Below are positions 52,386 through 59,814 of a stretch of DNA of 64,000 nt, piece by piece (the stretch's first letter is position 1; each line of letters opens with the position of its first letter). Below the pieces are notes generated by a model that ran no database searches, was not told the DNA's origin, and saw only the letters and a list, made by a program, of their open reading frames with translations. Both the position numbers and the translations under genes were made by a program. The stretch covers positions 15,270-79,269 of the forward strand of contig JAEWZN010000014.1 of the NCBI GenBank assembly GCA_023395255.1. Direction: 5' to 3'. The stretch is from Deferribacteres bacterium. Lineage in GTDB: Bacteria > Chrysiogenota > Deferribacteres > Deferribacterales > Geovibrionaceae.

Positions 52386-53141
52386 CTAGTCTGCTCCGTA
52401 AGTTTTCACCCAAAAAACAGCACCAAGCTCAACGGGATAGTCTTTCCCTTCGTGTTTGAGCGTCACATCATCTTCAATGAGAGCGGCAAATGCCCACCAG
52501 CCAGCAAAGGGCATGGCATAGGTGAAAACACCGTTGGCATCAGCCTTGATAACCTGAGTTATGTGGGCATCTGTGGGGTGCTTAATTTTACTGCCCTTGT
52601 TGTAAAATTCAACCTCTATTTCAGCATTGGGAACAGCCTTGCCCTTATAAATGACTTTGCCTGTGAAAGTATTGCCTTTCCAGAGGCCGTAAGGGCGTGT
52701 AAGAGGCACTATTTCAGCTTTGAGACCCACAGGGGTGTCCCAGCCTTCTTCCATGCCGAATGCGTTTACAACGGTTTTTGTGATGTGCTGAATGAATACT
52801 CCTTCAGCAGGTTCGAAGTAGTAATCGGGAGTAACTGTAAATATATAGTCGCCGGGTTTAGCGAAGGAGTATTTGAAATCCCATGCTGATTTACCCTGAA
52901 TTGTGGTTTTTGTTACGGATTTCATAAGATCGGTTTTTTTACCGTCAAAATATACGGAAACGTCTTTAGGCTTAACCATCTCCATAATAGGCCCCTGCTC
53001 AAAGGGGTGAGTGAACTCCATGTGGAAGGAGGCTGTTTTGGCAGCAGGTGTCACAACATCCGTGGAAGGGATAAGTGTCTGAAAATGTGCAAAAGATGCA
53101 GATGCGCAGAGCACAAGAAAGAGTGTAAAAAATTTCTTCAT
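52386..53141 (-). CDS. nikK: NikK-like periplasmic protein (DUF4198)
   Basis: This 251-aa protein has a Sec signal (KKFFTLFLVLCASASFA, then HFQTL with His at the mature N-terminus) and two beta-sandwich-like halves (VFIQHITKTVVNAFG, PNAEIEVEFYNKGS). DUF4198 proteins are the K component of NikKMLQO nickel transporters; they may pre-bind metal. It is first in nikK-M-L-Q-O and directly downstream of NikR-type repeats, so nickel repression is likely. Confidence 0.88.
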   Translation of the reverse strand: MKKFFTLFLVLCASASFAHFQTLIPSTDVVTPAAKTASFHMEFTHPFEQGPIMEMVKPKDVSVYFDGKKTDLMKSVTKTTIQGKSAWDFKYSFAKPGDYIFTVTPDYYFEPAEGVFIQHITKTVVNAFGMEEGWDTPVGLKAEIVPLTRPYGLWKGNTFTGKVIYKGKAVPNAEIEVEFYNKGSKIKHPTDAHITQVIKADANGVFTYAMPFAGWWAFAALIEDDVTLKHEGKDYPVELGAVFWVKTYGAD

Positions 53142-53151
53142 GTCAATCTCC

Positions 53152-53238
53152 GTGTTACAGTTTTAGGCTACTGTGTTATCACGGTGTCATGAGAAAGTCA
53201 ATGTGTGTTATTATGATAAAGAATGATTTTTGTGTTAC
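53152..53238 (+). promoter_or_regulatory. Two tandem NikR-type operator pairs upstream of nikK
   Basis: On the plus strand GTGTTAC (53152-53158) and GTGTTAT (53173-53179) form one pair; GTGTCAT (53184-53190) and GTGTTAT (53205-53211) form another. Each pair has exactly a 14-base gap (period 21); the pairs start 32 bases apart (53152 and 53184). A single further GTGTTAC is at 53232-53238. The minus-strand promoter candidate TTGACT (53196-53201)-N17-TAACAC (53173-53178) lies inside. The same motif occurs upstream of the TonB operon. Confidence 0.78.
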
Positions 53239-53345
53239 GGAGATTATAAAATTGTTTTTGCAGTATCTCCATCACCCTGAGTCTCTGTTTTTACGGACTT
53301 TTTCATTTCAGGTAAAATTACACTGCCGTGGACTATTTTCCGCTG

Positions 53346-53351
53346 TATAAT
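53346..53351 (+). promoter_or_regulatory. -10 box for the 53381 gene
   Basis: A perfect TATAAT is found 30 bases before the chosen start; the -35 region (CTGCCG, 53323) is poor. Confidence 0.35.
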
Positions 53352-53380
53352 CTGTCATAAACATTCAAGGCGGTGTGTCC

Positions 53381-53896
53381 ATGTTCGAATCAATAGCTCT
53401 GGCTCTGGCGAAGGCTCTTGCCACTTATCTTTTCAAATATTATGTCATGGCTACACCCGTTGTAAAGATCGAAGGTGCGCCCGGCTGGTACTACAAGGAA
53501 TCCTCAAGTGAGATATGCGTCTTTGCCAATGAACGCGGCGGCTACAACGCCGTTGATGCCCTCAAAGGCAGATCCGGCACACTCATGGCTGAAAAGATAG
53601 ACGGCATACTGCAGGTGGCTGTGTATGACAACTACAGGGAACTGAAAGACCCGAAGGAAAAGGAGTTTGTGAAAGCCTTCATGAAGGATGCCGAACTGCC
53701 GGTGTTCATAACAAAAACGATGAAATTCAGAAACATCGTCTATGATAAAGACATACAGACAGCCTTCTCCAAGGCGTGCATTGAAAAGAATGAGCTGATC
53801 AGCTATCAGGAGGAGAGGCTTGAGAAGCTGAAATACTCCCTGTCCCACGAACGCGCAGGAAACGCGTTTGATGAGCTTGAGGAATCCGTCAAGTAA
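53381..53896 (+). CDS. Unrecognised 171-aa protein, faintly LPP20-like
   Basis: The N-terminal 25 residues are hydrophobic and helical (FESIALALAKALATYLFKYY) without a clear cleavage site, followed by APGWYYKESS, reminiscent of LPP20-like outer-membrane proteins (only a loose resemblance). The C-terminal 40 residues are charged and helical. ATG at 53381 is preferred to the GTG at 53375 because GGTG is better spaced from it. The last 8 bases overlap rlmB on the other strand. No function assigned. Confidence 0.6.
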   Translation: MFESIALALAKALATYLFKYYVMATPVVKIEGAPGWYYKESSSEICVFANERGGYNAVDALKGRSGTLMAEKIDGILQVAVYDNYRELKDPKEKEFVKAFMKDAELPVFITKTMKFRNIVYDKDIQTAFSKACIEKNELISYQEERLEKLKYSLSHERAGNAFDELEESVK

Positions 53897-54572
53897 GCTT
53901 TGAGCTGTACAGGGCGTGGAGGATTATGGCTGCGCTCTGTGACACATTCAGCGAGTCTATATCGCCGCACATGGGAATACGGAAGGCGGTGTCTGCCTTT
54001 TCCAGCACACCGGGGCGTATTCCTTTTCCCTCGGAACCGAGAATCACCGCTGACTGCTCAGCGAACTGCACATCGTTCAGCACCTTGTCACCGTCAATAT
54101 CAGCGGCGTATATCTTATACCCCATGCTCTGGAGATCCTCCGCTGCTGAGCTTATATTTGTTGTTTCATAGATGTCTGCATGAAAAAGAGTTCCGCTGGA
54201 GGCTTTGCATACTGCTGCCGTTATGGGCGCCTGATGGTATCTGGCAACTATGATGGTCTTTACTCCGAAGCAGTTGGCAGCGCGGATTATTGTTCCGTAG
54301 TTGTGCGGATCCTGAATCCTGTCCAGAATCAGCACATGCCCGCTGATCGATTTTCTGTGGCGGACAAAATCCTTGGGCTCTATATCGTTTATTTCAGCGG
54401 CCACTCCCTGCGCCTCGTCCCCGAAGCGGTGCTCAAACTCCTTTCTGCCGAACTCCGCAGCTTCCATATCCGCTGGTTTCTCCCTGAAAGTGGAGCCTTT
54501 GCGGAGAAAGAGGTTTTTCACCAGTCCGAGTTTGAGCGCTTCTGCAACAGTGTTTCTGCCGTGTATTATCAT
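53889..54572 (-). CDS. rlmB: RlmB/TrmH-type 2'-O-ribose methyltransferase
   Basis: This 227-aa SPOUT methyltransferase has an N-terminal L30e-like substrate domain (MIIHGRNTVAEALK) and the knot motifs LDRIQDPHNYGTIIRAAN, LGSEGKGIRP and the final IPMCGDIDSLNVSQSAAI. It 2'-O-methylates 23S rRNA G2251 if a true RlmB; other TrmH-family targets cannot be excluded. It is convergent with the 53381 gene. Confidence 0.9.
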   Translation of the reverse strand: MIIHGRNTVAEALKLGLVKNLFLRKGSTFREKPADMEAAEFGRKEFEHRFGDEAQGVAAEINDIEPKDFVRHRKSISGHVLILDRIQDPHNYGTIIRAANCFGVKTIIVARYHQAPITAAVCKASSGTLFHADIYETTNISSAAEDLQSMGYKIYAADIDGDKVLNDVQFAEQSAVILGSEGKGIRPGVLEKADTAFRIPMCGDIDSLNVSQSAAIILHALYSSKLT

Positions 54573-54642
54573 GTTCCTTTCCTTTGTTTATGAGTAGAGG
54601 GAGTTATAACAGCCCTTCGCCGCCCCTGCAAGGGAAAAGGCT

Positions 54643-55017
54643 CTATACAAGCTCATCAAAATACATTCCGCGCATGAAGAGCTCGGTCATGTACTGCTGC
54701 TCCCTGTATTCCTTAGTAAGGCGCGCGTCCTTTTTTTCCTCAAGCTTAACAAGAAACTGCTTAACCTCTGCCTTTTCCTCCATTATTTCACCGTATTCCT
54801 CAAAACGGAGATGCTTGGCCTGATCCATTTTCTTAAAATCTTTGACCCTGAGCTCCTTGTGATATTCCATTGAGTCATACTCCGCTATCCGCATGCGGCG
54901 TTTATCCTCAATTCGGGTGACGGTTTCGGCTATGGCGGAATTGTGGAACTTTACAACCTCATCCGATGAGTTGCGGCTCACCGGCTGCTCAATTGCGGTA
55001 TTGCGTTCGATCTTCAT
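54643..55017 (-). CDS. Small coiled-coil protein, 124 aa
   Basis: It is nearly all helical and highly charged: from residue 30 on it is a long Lys/Glu/Arg helix (RIEDKRRMRIAEYDSMEYHK). No signal or known domain. Upstream lies a near-perfect sigma-28 (FliA) promoter, so the gene is probably expressed with late flagellar or chemotaxis genes, although none is near. A hairpin (ACCCC/GGGGT) encloses the AGGGGG ribosome site. Function is unknown; a flagellar chaperone or cytoskeletal role would fit the size and helix content. Confidence 0.65.
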   Translation of the reverse strand: MKIERNTAIEQPVSRNSSDEVVKFHNSAIAETVTRIEDKRRMRIAEYDSMEYHKELRVKDFKKMDQAKHLRFEEYGEIMEEKAEVKQFLVKLEEKKDARLTKEYREQQYMTELFMRGMYFDELV

Positions 55018-55022
55018 ACATG

Positions 55023-55041
55023 ACCCCCTGAAAAACGGGGT
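55023..55041 (-). promoter_or_regulatory. Hairpin enclosing the ribosome site of the coiled-coil gene
   Basis: In the mRNA, ACCCC and GGGGT pair across a 9-base loop and cover the AGGGGG ribosome site that lies 6 bases before the ATG at 55017. Translational control is possible. Confidence 0.45.
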
Positions 55042-55160
55042 GCGAAAAGCTGTGCGAGAACTCTCAGATGGCTTTAAAGGCCTGATAAGAAGGGTGTTCT
55101 GCGCACGGGCGCACCTCTACGGCAACATCCCTGTAGAAAAATTGCATCCATGCTTCTTTC

Positions 55161-55187
55161 TTATCGGCCAAAACAGAAAAAACTTAA
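55161..55187 (-). promoter_or_regulatory. Sigma-28 (FliA) flagellar-type promoter
   Basis: The minus strand has TTAAGTTT (55180-55187), exactly 11 bases, then GCCGATAA (55161-55168). The E. coli consensus is TAAAGTTT-N11-GCCGATAA, so 15 of 16 bases match with the right spacing. It lies about 140 bases before the coiled-coil gene, in the same direction. Confidence 0.82.
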
Positions 55188-55223
55188 GAAGATTTTACAA
55201 AAAATGACAAAAAAATAATAGGC

Positions 55224-55871
55224 CTACAAACCCTTGTGAAAAAAGCCTCTTTTCATGCGGCTGAGAAGCTCCCGATCCTTTGCGGCAATCTTTGCGCTTA
55301 AATGTGCTGCATAGGAATCCATATCTGCTGCTGATGAAAAATACTCTGTGAGGAAACCGCCGCGCTTCATCTCCTCCGCGCGGAACATATCGCCTGTGTA
55401 GAAAAATTCCGCAGCGGCAGCGGGCTTCATTATTCTGGGAATCGCCTGTGTTCCGCCGAAGCCGGTTATTATGCCCAGCTTGGTTCCCGGATGCGCGAAT
55501 ACGCTTTCGGCAGTGGCCAGCCTGAAATCACACGCAGCGGCAAAGTCCATCCCGCCGCCCATGCAGTAGCCGTCCACCTCAGCGATTATAATCTGCGGCA
55601 TTGTACGCATCAGGTTGAACAGGGAGTTTCCCAGCATGGAAAAACCCTTCGCAGTGAAGCCGTCGTAATCATACATTGTCTTGAGATCAGCCCCCACGGC
55701 GAAACAGCCTGAGCCGCCCTGAATGCGGATCACCTTTGCAGGTGTTTCCGAGGCCTCATTAAGTGTTCTGATTATTTTCTTTATTGTAGGCGCATCAAGC
55801 AAGGTAAACCTGCCTTCCGGCGGGGTGAGCTTAACAACAGCGGTTACATCCCTCAGGCTGAGGCTTATCAT
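55224..55871 (-). CDS. Crotonase-family protein without the hydratase glutamates
   Basis: This 215-aa crotonase fold has the oxyanion-hole GGSGCFAVGADLK and the GFGGTQAIPR turn. Yet the two catalytic Glu of enoyl-CoA hydratase are replaced: GGGMDFA has Asp at the Glu144 position and HPGTKLG has Gly at Glu164. It may be an isomerase, another crotonase reaction or inactive. Its start overlaps the stop of the next paralogue (TGATG), so they are coupled and may form a heteromer. Confidence 0.82.
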   Translation of the reverse strand: MISLSLRDVTAVVKLTPPEGRFTLLDAPTIKKIIRTLNEASETPAKVIRIQGGSGCFAVGADLKTMYDYDGFTAKGFSMLGNSLFNLMRTMPQIIIAEVDGYCMGGGMDFAAACDFRLATAESVFAHPGTKLGIITGFGGTQAIPRIMKPAAAAEFFYTGDMFRAEEMKRGGFLTEYFSSAADMDSYAAHLSAKIAAKDRELLSRMKRGFFHKGL

Positions 55872-56653
55872 CAGTCCTCCTCAAACCTCAGGTCTTCCCA
55901 GCGGTTTTTAAAAACAGGCTTCCGTTTTTCGATGAAAGCTCCCATCCCCTCCCTTTTATCCTCGCATGAGAACGAAAAGGTGAATGCGTTCTGCTCAAAG
56001 AGGAGCGCCTTGTCAAAATCCATCTCAATGCCTGAGTTCACCGTCTCTTTAGCCAGACCGAGGATGAAGCTGCTTTTCTCTGAAAGTCTGCCGCAGAGGG
56101 CATCAACATGGGCATGCATGGAGGCGGCATCGGCAAAAACAGCATTGAGTATGCCTTTTGCGTGCAGCTCCTCCGCGGCGGCGGAATCACCTGTAAAAAC
56201 AAGGTACTTGGCAAAGGTTTCATATACTTTGCGGGCGGCAAGCTGTGTTCCGCCGAATCCGGGAATAATTCCCAGATTAACCTCCGGGAATGCGAACCTT
56301 GATGATGATGTGGCGAATATCAGATCAGAGGCGAGGGCGATTTCAAAGCCGGGGCCGAAGGCCTCTCCGTCCACTTCTGCTATTATGAGTTTTTTCAGAC
56401 TGCGCATGGTTTTCACAAGCCTTTGCCCGCGCTCAGCGTAAGCTCTGGCCTCCTTCTCGCCGAAGGAACCGAGCCCGCTTACGGCACGGCCTATGGAGAA
56501 GCTTCCGTCTGTTCCTCTCAGGCGGATGAAGTCAATATTCCTGTCCGCCTCCGCCTCTTCCAGAACACGGCAGAGTGCCTGCGGGTCGGTACATTTTTTA
56601 TGAAGAGTGATAACTGCCGCTCTGCCTGAAACTGACGAACCGAAACATTCCAT
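55871..56653 (-). CDS. Enoyl-CoA hydratase/isomerase family protein
   Basis: This 260-aa crotonase has GPGFEIALASDL (Glu144 equivalent) and FPEVNLGIIPGFGGTQ (Glu164 equivalent), so the hydration machinery is intact. The C-terminus has the helical trimer segment. It precedes the smaller paralogue with a one-base overlap. No other beta-oxidation genes are near. Substrate unknown. Confidence 0.85.
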   Translation of the reverse strand: MECFGSSVSGRAAVITLHKKCTDPQALCRVLEEAEADRNIDFIRLRGTDGSFSIGRAVSGLGSFGEKEARAYAERGQRLVKTMRSLKKLIIAEVDGEAFGPGFEIALASDLIFATSSSRFAFPEVNLGIIPGFGGTQLAARKVYETFAKYLVFTGDSAAAEELHAKGILNAVFADAASMHAHVDALCGRLSEKSSFILGLAKETVNSGIEMDFDKALLFEQNAFTFSFSCEDKREGMGAFIEKRKPVFKNRWEDLRFEED

Positions 56654-56656
56654 GCT

Positions 56657-56974
56657 CTATTCCCCCGCAACCATAACCACGCAGAGCATGGCGATAATTA
56701 TAAGACACATAAAAACAAGACGGAAATTTCTTTTCGCCGCCCCGTGCCAGAGAACATAGAGTATTCCTGCGGCAGGAGCGGCCAGAACTGTCCAGATACC
56801 TGTCATTATGGTATCCGCCCCGTTCAGGGCAAAAGCGCCCGCTATGTGTCCCGCTATACTTTTATTAACATATTCCGAACCCAGCCCCAGAAGATTTTCC
56901 GCCAGACCTAGGATAACTATTCCGACTCCGAGGAGGCCTATATATTTGAGCAGACTGCCTAAAGTTTTTTCCAT
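56657..56974 (-). CDS. DUF1634 membrane protein, 105 aa
   Basis: This has three hydrophobic segments (LLKYIGLLGVGIVILGLAE, MTGIWTVLAAPAAGILYVLW, LVFMCLIIIAMLCVVMV). DUF1634 genes are commonly paired with TauE/SafE-type anion exporters and are thought to be accessory membrane partners. Here it follows the TauE-type gene by 4 bases, matching this pairing. Function unknown. Confidence 0.8.
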   Translation of the reverse strand: MEKTLGSLLKYIGLLGVGIVILGLAENLLGLGSEYVNKSIAGHIAGAFALNGADTIMTGIWTVLAAPAAGILYVLWHGAAKRNFRLVFMCLIIIAMLCVVMVAGE

Positions 56975-56978
56975 GAAA

Positions 56979-57800
56979 TCACCCCAGCGCCTTGTAGAAC
57001 ATCTGCACCGCTATGAGCAGAAGGACAGCTATGAAAATCTTCTTTATCCTGTTGTCCGTAACCTTGCGGAGCTTAGCCGTTGCGAAGGAGGAGCCGATGA
57101 GAACGCCGACTATTATAGAACCCGCAAGCTGAGGGAGGAGGTAGCCGTGGAATACATACGCCACTGAACCGGCGGCAGCGGTGAAGCCTATCATGAAGTT
57201 GCTTGTCGCAGTTGCAACACGGAGGGGCACACCTGAGAGAATATTCATGGCGGGAACCTTAAAAAAGCCGCCCCCCACGCCGAGCATGCTGGAGATTACA
57301 CCCGCAAAAGCGGAAACCATCATGGAAAGATGCACTTTCTTCACTCTGTAATGTATGACCCTGCCGCGCACCTCGTCCATGTAAGAGCCGGAGTAGAAGC
57401 CGTTCCCCTCATCAGGCGGGGTTTCCGCATCTTCGGTGCTGACGGTTTTCTTCCACATGAGATAAGCGGTTACAAGGGTGATTATGGAAAACATGATCAG
57501 GATAGGTCTTTCGCTGACGGAAACACTGATATATCCGCCGACGAGAGCGCCGAAAATAGTAACTGTCTCAAGGGTGACAGCCAGAGGAATATTGACGAGA
57601 TTCCTGTTCAGGTTGGAGGCGGATATGAGCACACTTCCCACTGTTATGGACGCAAGGGAAGCCGCCACCGCAGTATGAACAGAATAGCCGAATATAAGAA
57701 CCAGAACGGGAACTATCAGCACTCCGCCGCCTATGCCCAGCAGATAGCCGAGAATGCCCGCAAGTATCCCCACCGGGATAAGCTGCATTATTTCAATCAT
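56979..57800 (-). CDS. TauE/SafE-family anion exporter
   Basis: This 273-aa inner-membrane protein has about eight helices in two halves, each with a Gly-rich motif: LGIGGGVLIVPVLVLIFGY (residues 21-39) and MLGVGGGFFKVPAMNILSG. Family members export sulfite, sulfoacetate or other sulfur or organic anions. Together with DUF1634 it forms a two-gene unit. No sulfur-metabolism gene adjoins, so the substrate is open. Confidence 0.87.
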   Translation of the reverse strand: MIEIMQLIPVGILAGILGYLLGIGGGVLIVPVLVLIFGYSVHTAVAASLASITVGSVLISASNLNRNLVNIPLAVTLETVTIFGALVGGYISVSVSERPILIMFSIITLVTAYLMWKKTVSTEDAETPPDEGNGFYSGSYMDEVRGRVIHYRVKKVHLSMMVSAFAGVISSMLGVGGGFFKVPAMNILSGVPLRVATATSNFMIGFTAAAGSVAYVFHGYLLPQLAGSIIVGVLIGSSFATAKLRKVTDNRIKKIFIAVLLLIAVQMFYKALG

Positions 57801-57839
57801 CTGTCAGATATAAGTTAATGATGGATGAAAGTCAACTTA

Positions 57840-57990
57840 ATAGCTAAAACTGTACATCCTGTCAGTTTTAGCCACACGCTCGCGTCGGGATAAACCCGCC
57901 TCCGCTTCGCACGGCGCAACTCCATCCATGGAGTTGTATCTCTACTTAATAGCAGAAGACAGCGCATCCAGTTCTGAGACTCTTCGTTTG
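57840..57990. repeat. Diverged single copy of the modular repeat
   Basis: Between the TauE gene and the phospholipase-like gene (240 bases) lies CGCTTCGCACGGCGCAAC followed by the hairpin CAACTCCATCCATGGAGTTG at 57917-57936, and before it ACACGCTCGCGTCGGGATAA. These match modules of the 49.4-kb and 59.8-kb regions. Arms of the hairpin differ from most copies but remain fully paired. The rest of the gap shows nothing else. Confidence 0.72.
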
Positions 57991-58039
57991 CACTCAGAGT
58001 GACGTTAAATTGTGACGCAGTCTCAGCGTAATTTTAAAC

Positions 58040-58879
58040 CTAATCAGTCGGGGTGTATGAATAAACATTCCCGTTGCGGTAGCGTTCCTTCATCTTGCGT
58101 ATGCCGACATTCTTAACAAGCCTGTCGTGTTTTTCCCGCGCTTTTTCCATGGCGGCCTTTCCTGTGGGGTCGTAATCACTGAGGTGCTCAAACCCTTTGG
58201 AAACGGAGAGCCCCGCGAGCTTTTCCGCTTCGATGCGGAAGCTGACGCAGTGTTCCTTAAATGACGGCATGGTAGCGAGTTTATAGGCCTTCACCGCCTT
58301 CTGGAGCCTGAACATTTTCTGATAGCTCAGTGCAAGGCGGAGGGTGTGCATCTCTTTCGTGAAGAATGCGGGGTCAATGTTCATAACCCTTATGAACAGA
58401 TCCCCAAGCTCCTCCGCGTCGGTCATAAGCTTCATCATTGTGCCGCTGAAACGGTTGTTGTGCAGGGCTTCCTCAGCGTACTCAAGCATAAGGTGCGAGC
58501 CCATGCGCCCCTTGCCCATGTACATAAGGTGCTGAGGCACAAAGCGGTTGTGAGCCACAATATCCGCCGAGAGATGGGCGGCGTACCCGTGGGCAAAGGC
58601 CTGATCCTCATCACTTTTCACACCTGCGAAAAGAGACGAGACAGTCTTCCATGAGTGCGTCTCAAGATTGCGCTTATATTCGGAAAAATCTTTAAGAAAC
58701 AGGAAAAAGTCAGGAAATATGTTGCCCAGCATGAAGTGGGCGGGGTATGCTTTTATTACACCCTCTGCGGACGCAAGAATACTGTTTGCTATGGAAAGAT
58801 GGGTCTGAAACCCCCATGCGAATGCGGACTCCGGCAGAAAGCACAGTAAAACAGCGGCGAGAACCGTTATAGTTTTCAT
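58040..58879 (-). CDS. Exported zinc-dependent phospholipase C-like protein
   Basis: This 279-aa all-helical protein has a Sec signal (ITVLAAVLLCFLPESAFA); the mature end WGFQTHLSIA places Trp at the very N-terminus, as in bacterial zinc phospholipase C where Trp1 binds metal. His/Asp ligands are in FMLGNIFPDFF and HGYAAHLSADIVAHNRFVP. Start 58879 fits the signal best; longer forms at 58906 or 58927 are less likely. Catalysis on phospholipids is inferred from the family. Confidence 0.78.
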   Translation of the reverse strand: MKTITVLAAVLLCFLPESAFAWGFQTHLSIANSILASAEGVIKAYPAHFMLGNIFPDFFLFLKDFSEYKRNLETHSWKTVSSLFAGVKSDEDQAFAHGYAAHLSADIVAHNRFVPQHLMYMGKGRMGSHLMLEYAEEALHNNRFSGTMMKLMTDAEELGDLFIRVMNIDPAFFTKEMHTLRLALSYQKMFRLQKAVKAYKLATMPSFKEHCVSFRIEAEKLAGLSVSKGFEHLSDYDPTGKAAMEKAREKHDRLVKNVGIRKMKERYRNGNVYSYTPTD

Positions 58880-58920
58880 GCTAATATAGTAGTAGCCATA
58901 GTGCATTTGCGCAAGAGGTG

Positions 58921-58949
58921 TTGACAAAAGATATTAAGATAATTATGGT
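58921..58949 (+). promoter_or_regulatory. Sigma-70-type promoter
   Basis: TTGACA (58921-58926), a 17-base spacer and TATGGT (58944-58949) point to the 77-aa gene at 58994. Spacing and -35 box are perfect. Confidence 0.7.
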
Positions 58950-58993
58950 ATTAATATCCGCTAACAAATGAACATAAACCGGAGGTAACTGTC

Positions 58994-59227
58994 ATGAAAG
59001 AAAAAGCTCTTGAACTCAAAAAGGAATTCACCCGCATGAAAGATGACTGGGAAGAACTTACCGAAGGCGAAAAACAGGTGGCAAGAGACCGTGAGGCAGA
59101 GTACGAAAAGCTCACGCAGAAAATGAGCGAAAGCGATTTGAAATGGATCGAGGACGGTTTCGCAGTCTGGTATGCTGAATATATTGACGTTGAAACCAAA
59201 ATTTTCATAAAACCCTGCGAAGGGTAA
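58994..59227 (+). CDS. Small acidic helical protein, 77 aa
   Basis: This is highly charged and mostly helical (LKKEFTRMKDDWEELTEGEK), with an aromatic C-terminal segment (WIEDGFAVWYAEYIDVETK) and one Cys near the end. GGAGG lies 9 bases before the ATG. It has its own promoter and is followed after 11 bases by a lipoprotein gene. No family recognised. Confidence 0.7.
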   Translation: MKEKALELKKEFTRMKDDWEELTEGEKQVARDREAEYEKLTQKMSESDLKWIEDGFAVWYAEYIDVETKIFIKPCEG

Positions 59228-59238
59228 CGGAGAACAGA

Positions 59239-59805
59239 ATGAAGCGGATTCTTATAATGCTGTCGGTAGTCATCTCGGTTGCCGCCTGCGTTACTGTGGG
59301 CAAAAAAACCACATCAACAGACGACACGACATACTACACGCAGTACTCCTTCTTCTATAAAGCGGGCATACACAAATCCGCCAATTACCGCGAAGGAACC
59401 CTTGTGCCTGTCAACACACCGGTAAAAATACGCTCAATCGGCGGCTATGACCTCACCGGGGACGAATCCTTTGAAATAACCACTGTGGACGGAAGGCACA
59501 AAATAGTTGTTTCAAACGATAAAGACAACAGCGGAATGAGCCTTACCGACTACCGCGGCAAGCTCTTAGGAAAAGCAAAGGCGGATCTCTCCGCTTATTC
59601 CGAACAGGCACAGGCATTCATCAGAAACGGTGAAGCCGCCAAAGGCATGACCAAGGAGATGATACTCATGGCGCTGGGCACTCCGCCCGTTGATCTCACC
59701 CCTTCGCTGAACAGTGATGCGTGGATCTACCGCCTGAACCTGCTCCAGAAAACATACATAAGCTTTGACGAAAACGGCATGGTAAAGGACATTTTCCACA
59801 AGTGA
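59239..59805 (+). CDS. Putative lipoprotein with BamE/SmpA-like end
   Basis: This 188-aa protein has a lipoprotein signal (ILIMLSVVISVAAC, lipobox Cys17). The C-terminal part (GMTKEMILMALGTPPVDLTP then WIYRLNLLQKTYISFDENG) follows the BamE/SmpA pattern: helix starting GMT, then strands. The middle is different, so a BamE role is not sure; an envelope-anchored protein of unknown function is the safe call. The gene ends just before the 175-bp repeat array. Confidence 0.75.
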   Translation: MKRILIMLSVVISVAACVTVGKKTTSTDDTTYYTQYSFFYKAGIHKSANYREGTLVPVNTPVKIRSIGGYDLTGDESFEITTVDGRHKIVVSNDKDNSGMSLTDYRGKLLGKAKADLSAYSEQAQAFIRNGEAAKGMTKEMILMALGTPPVDLTPSLNSDAWIYRLNLLQKTYISFDENGMVKDIFHK

Positions 59806-59814
59806 TGTAAACGC

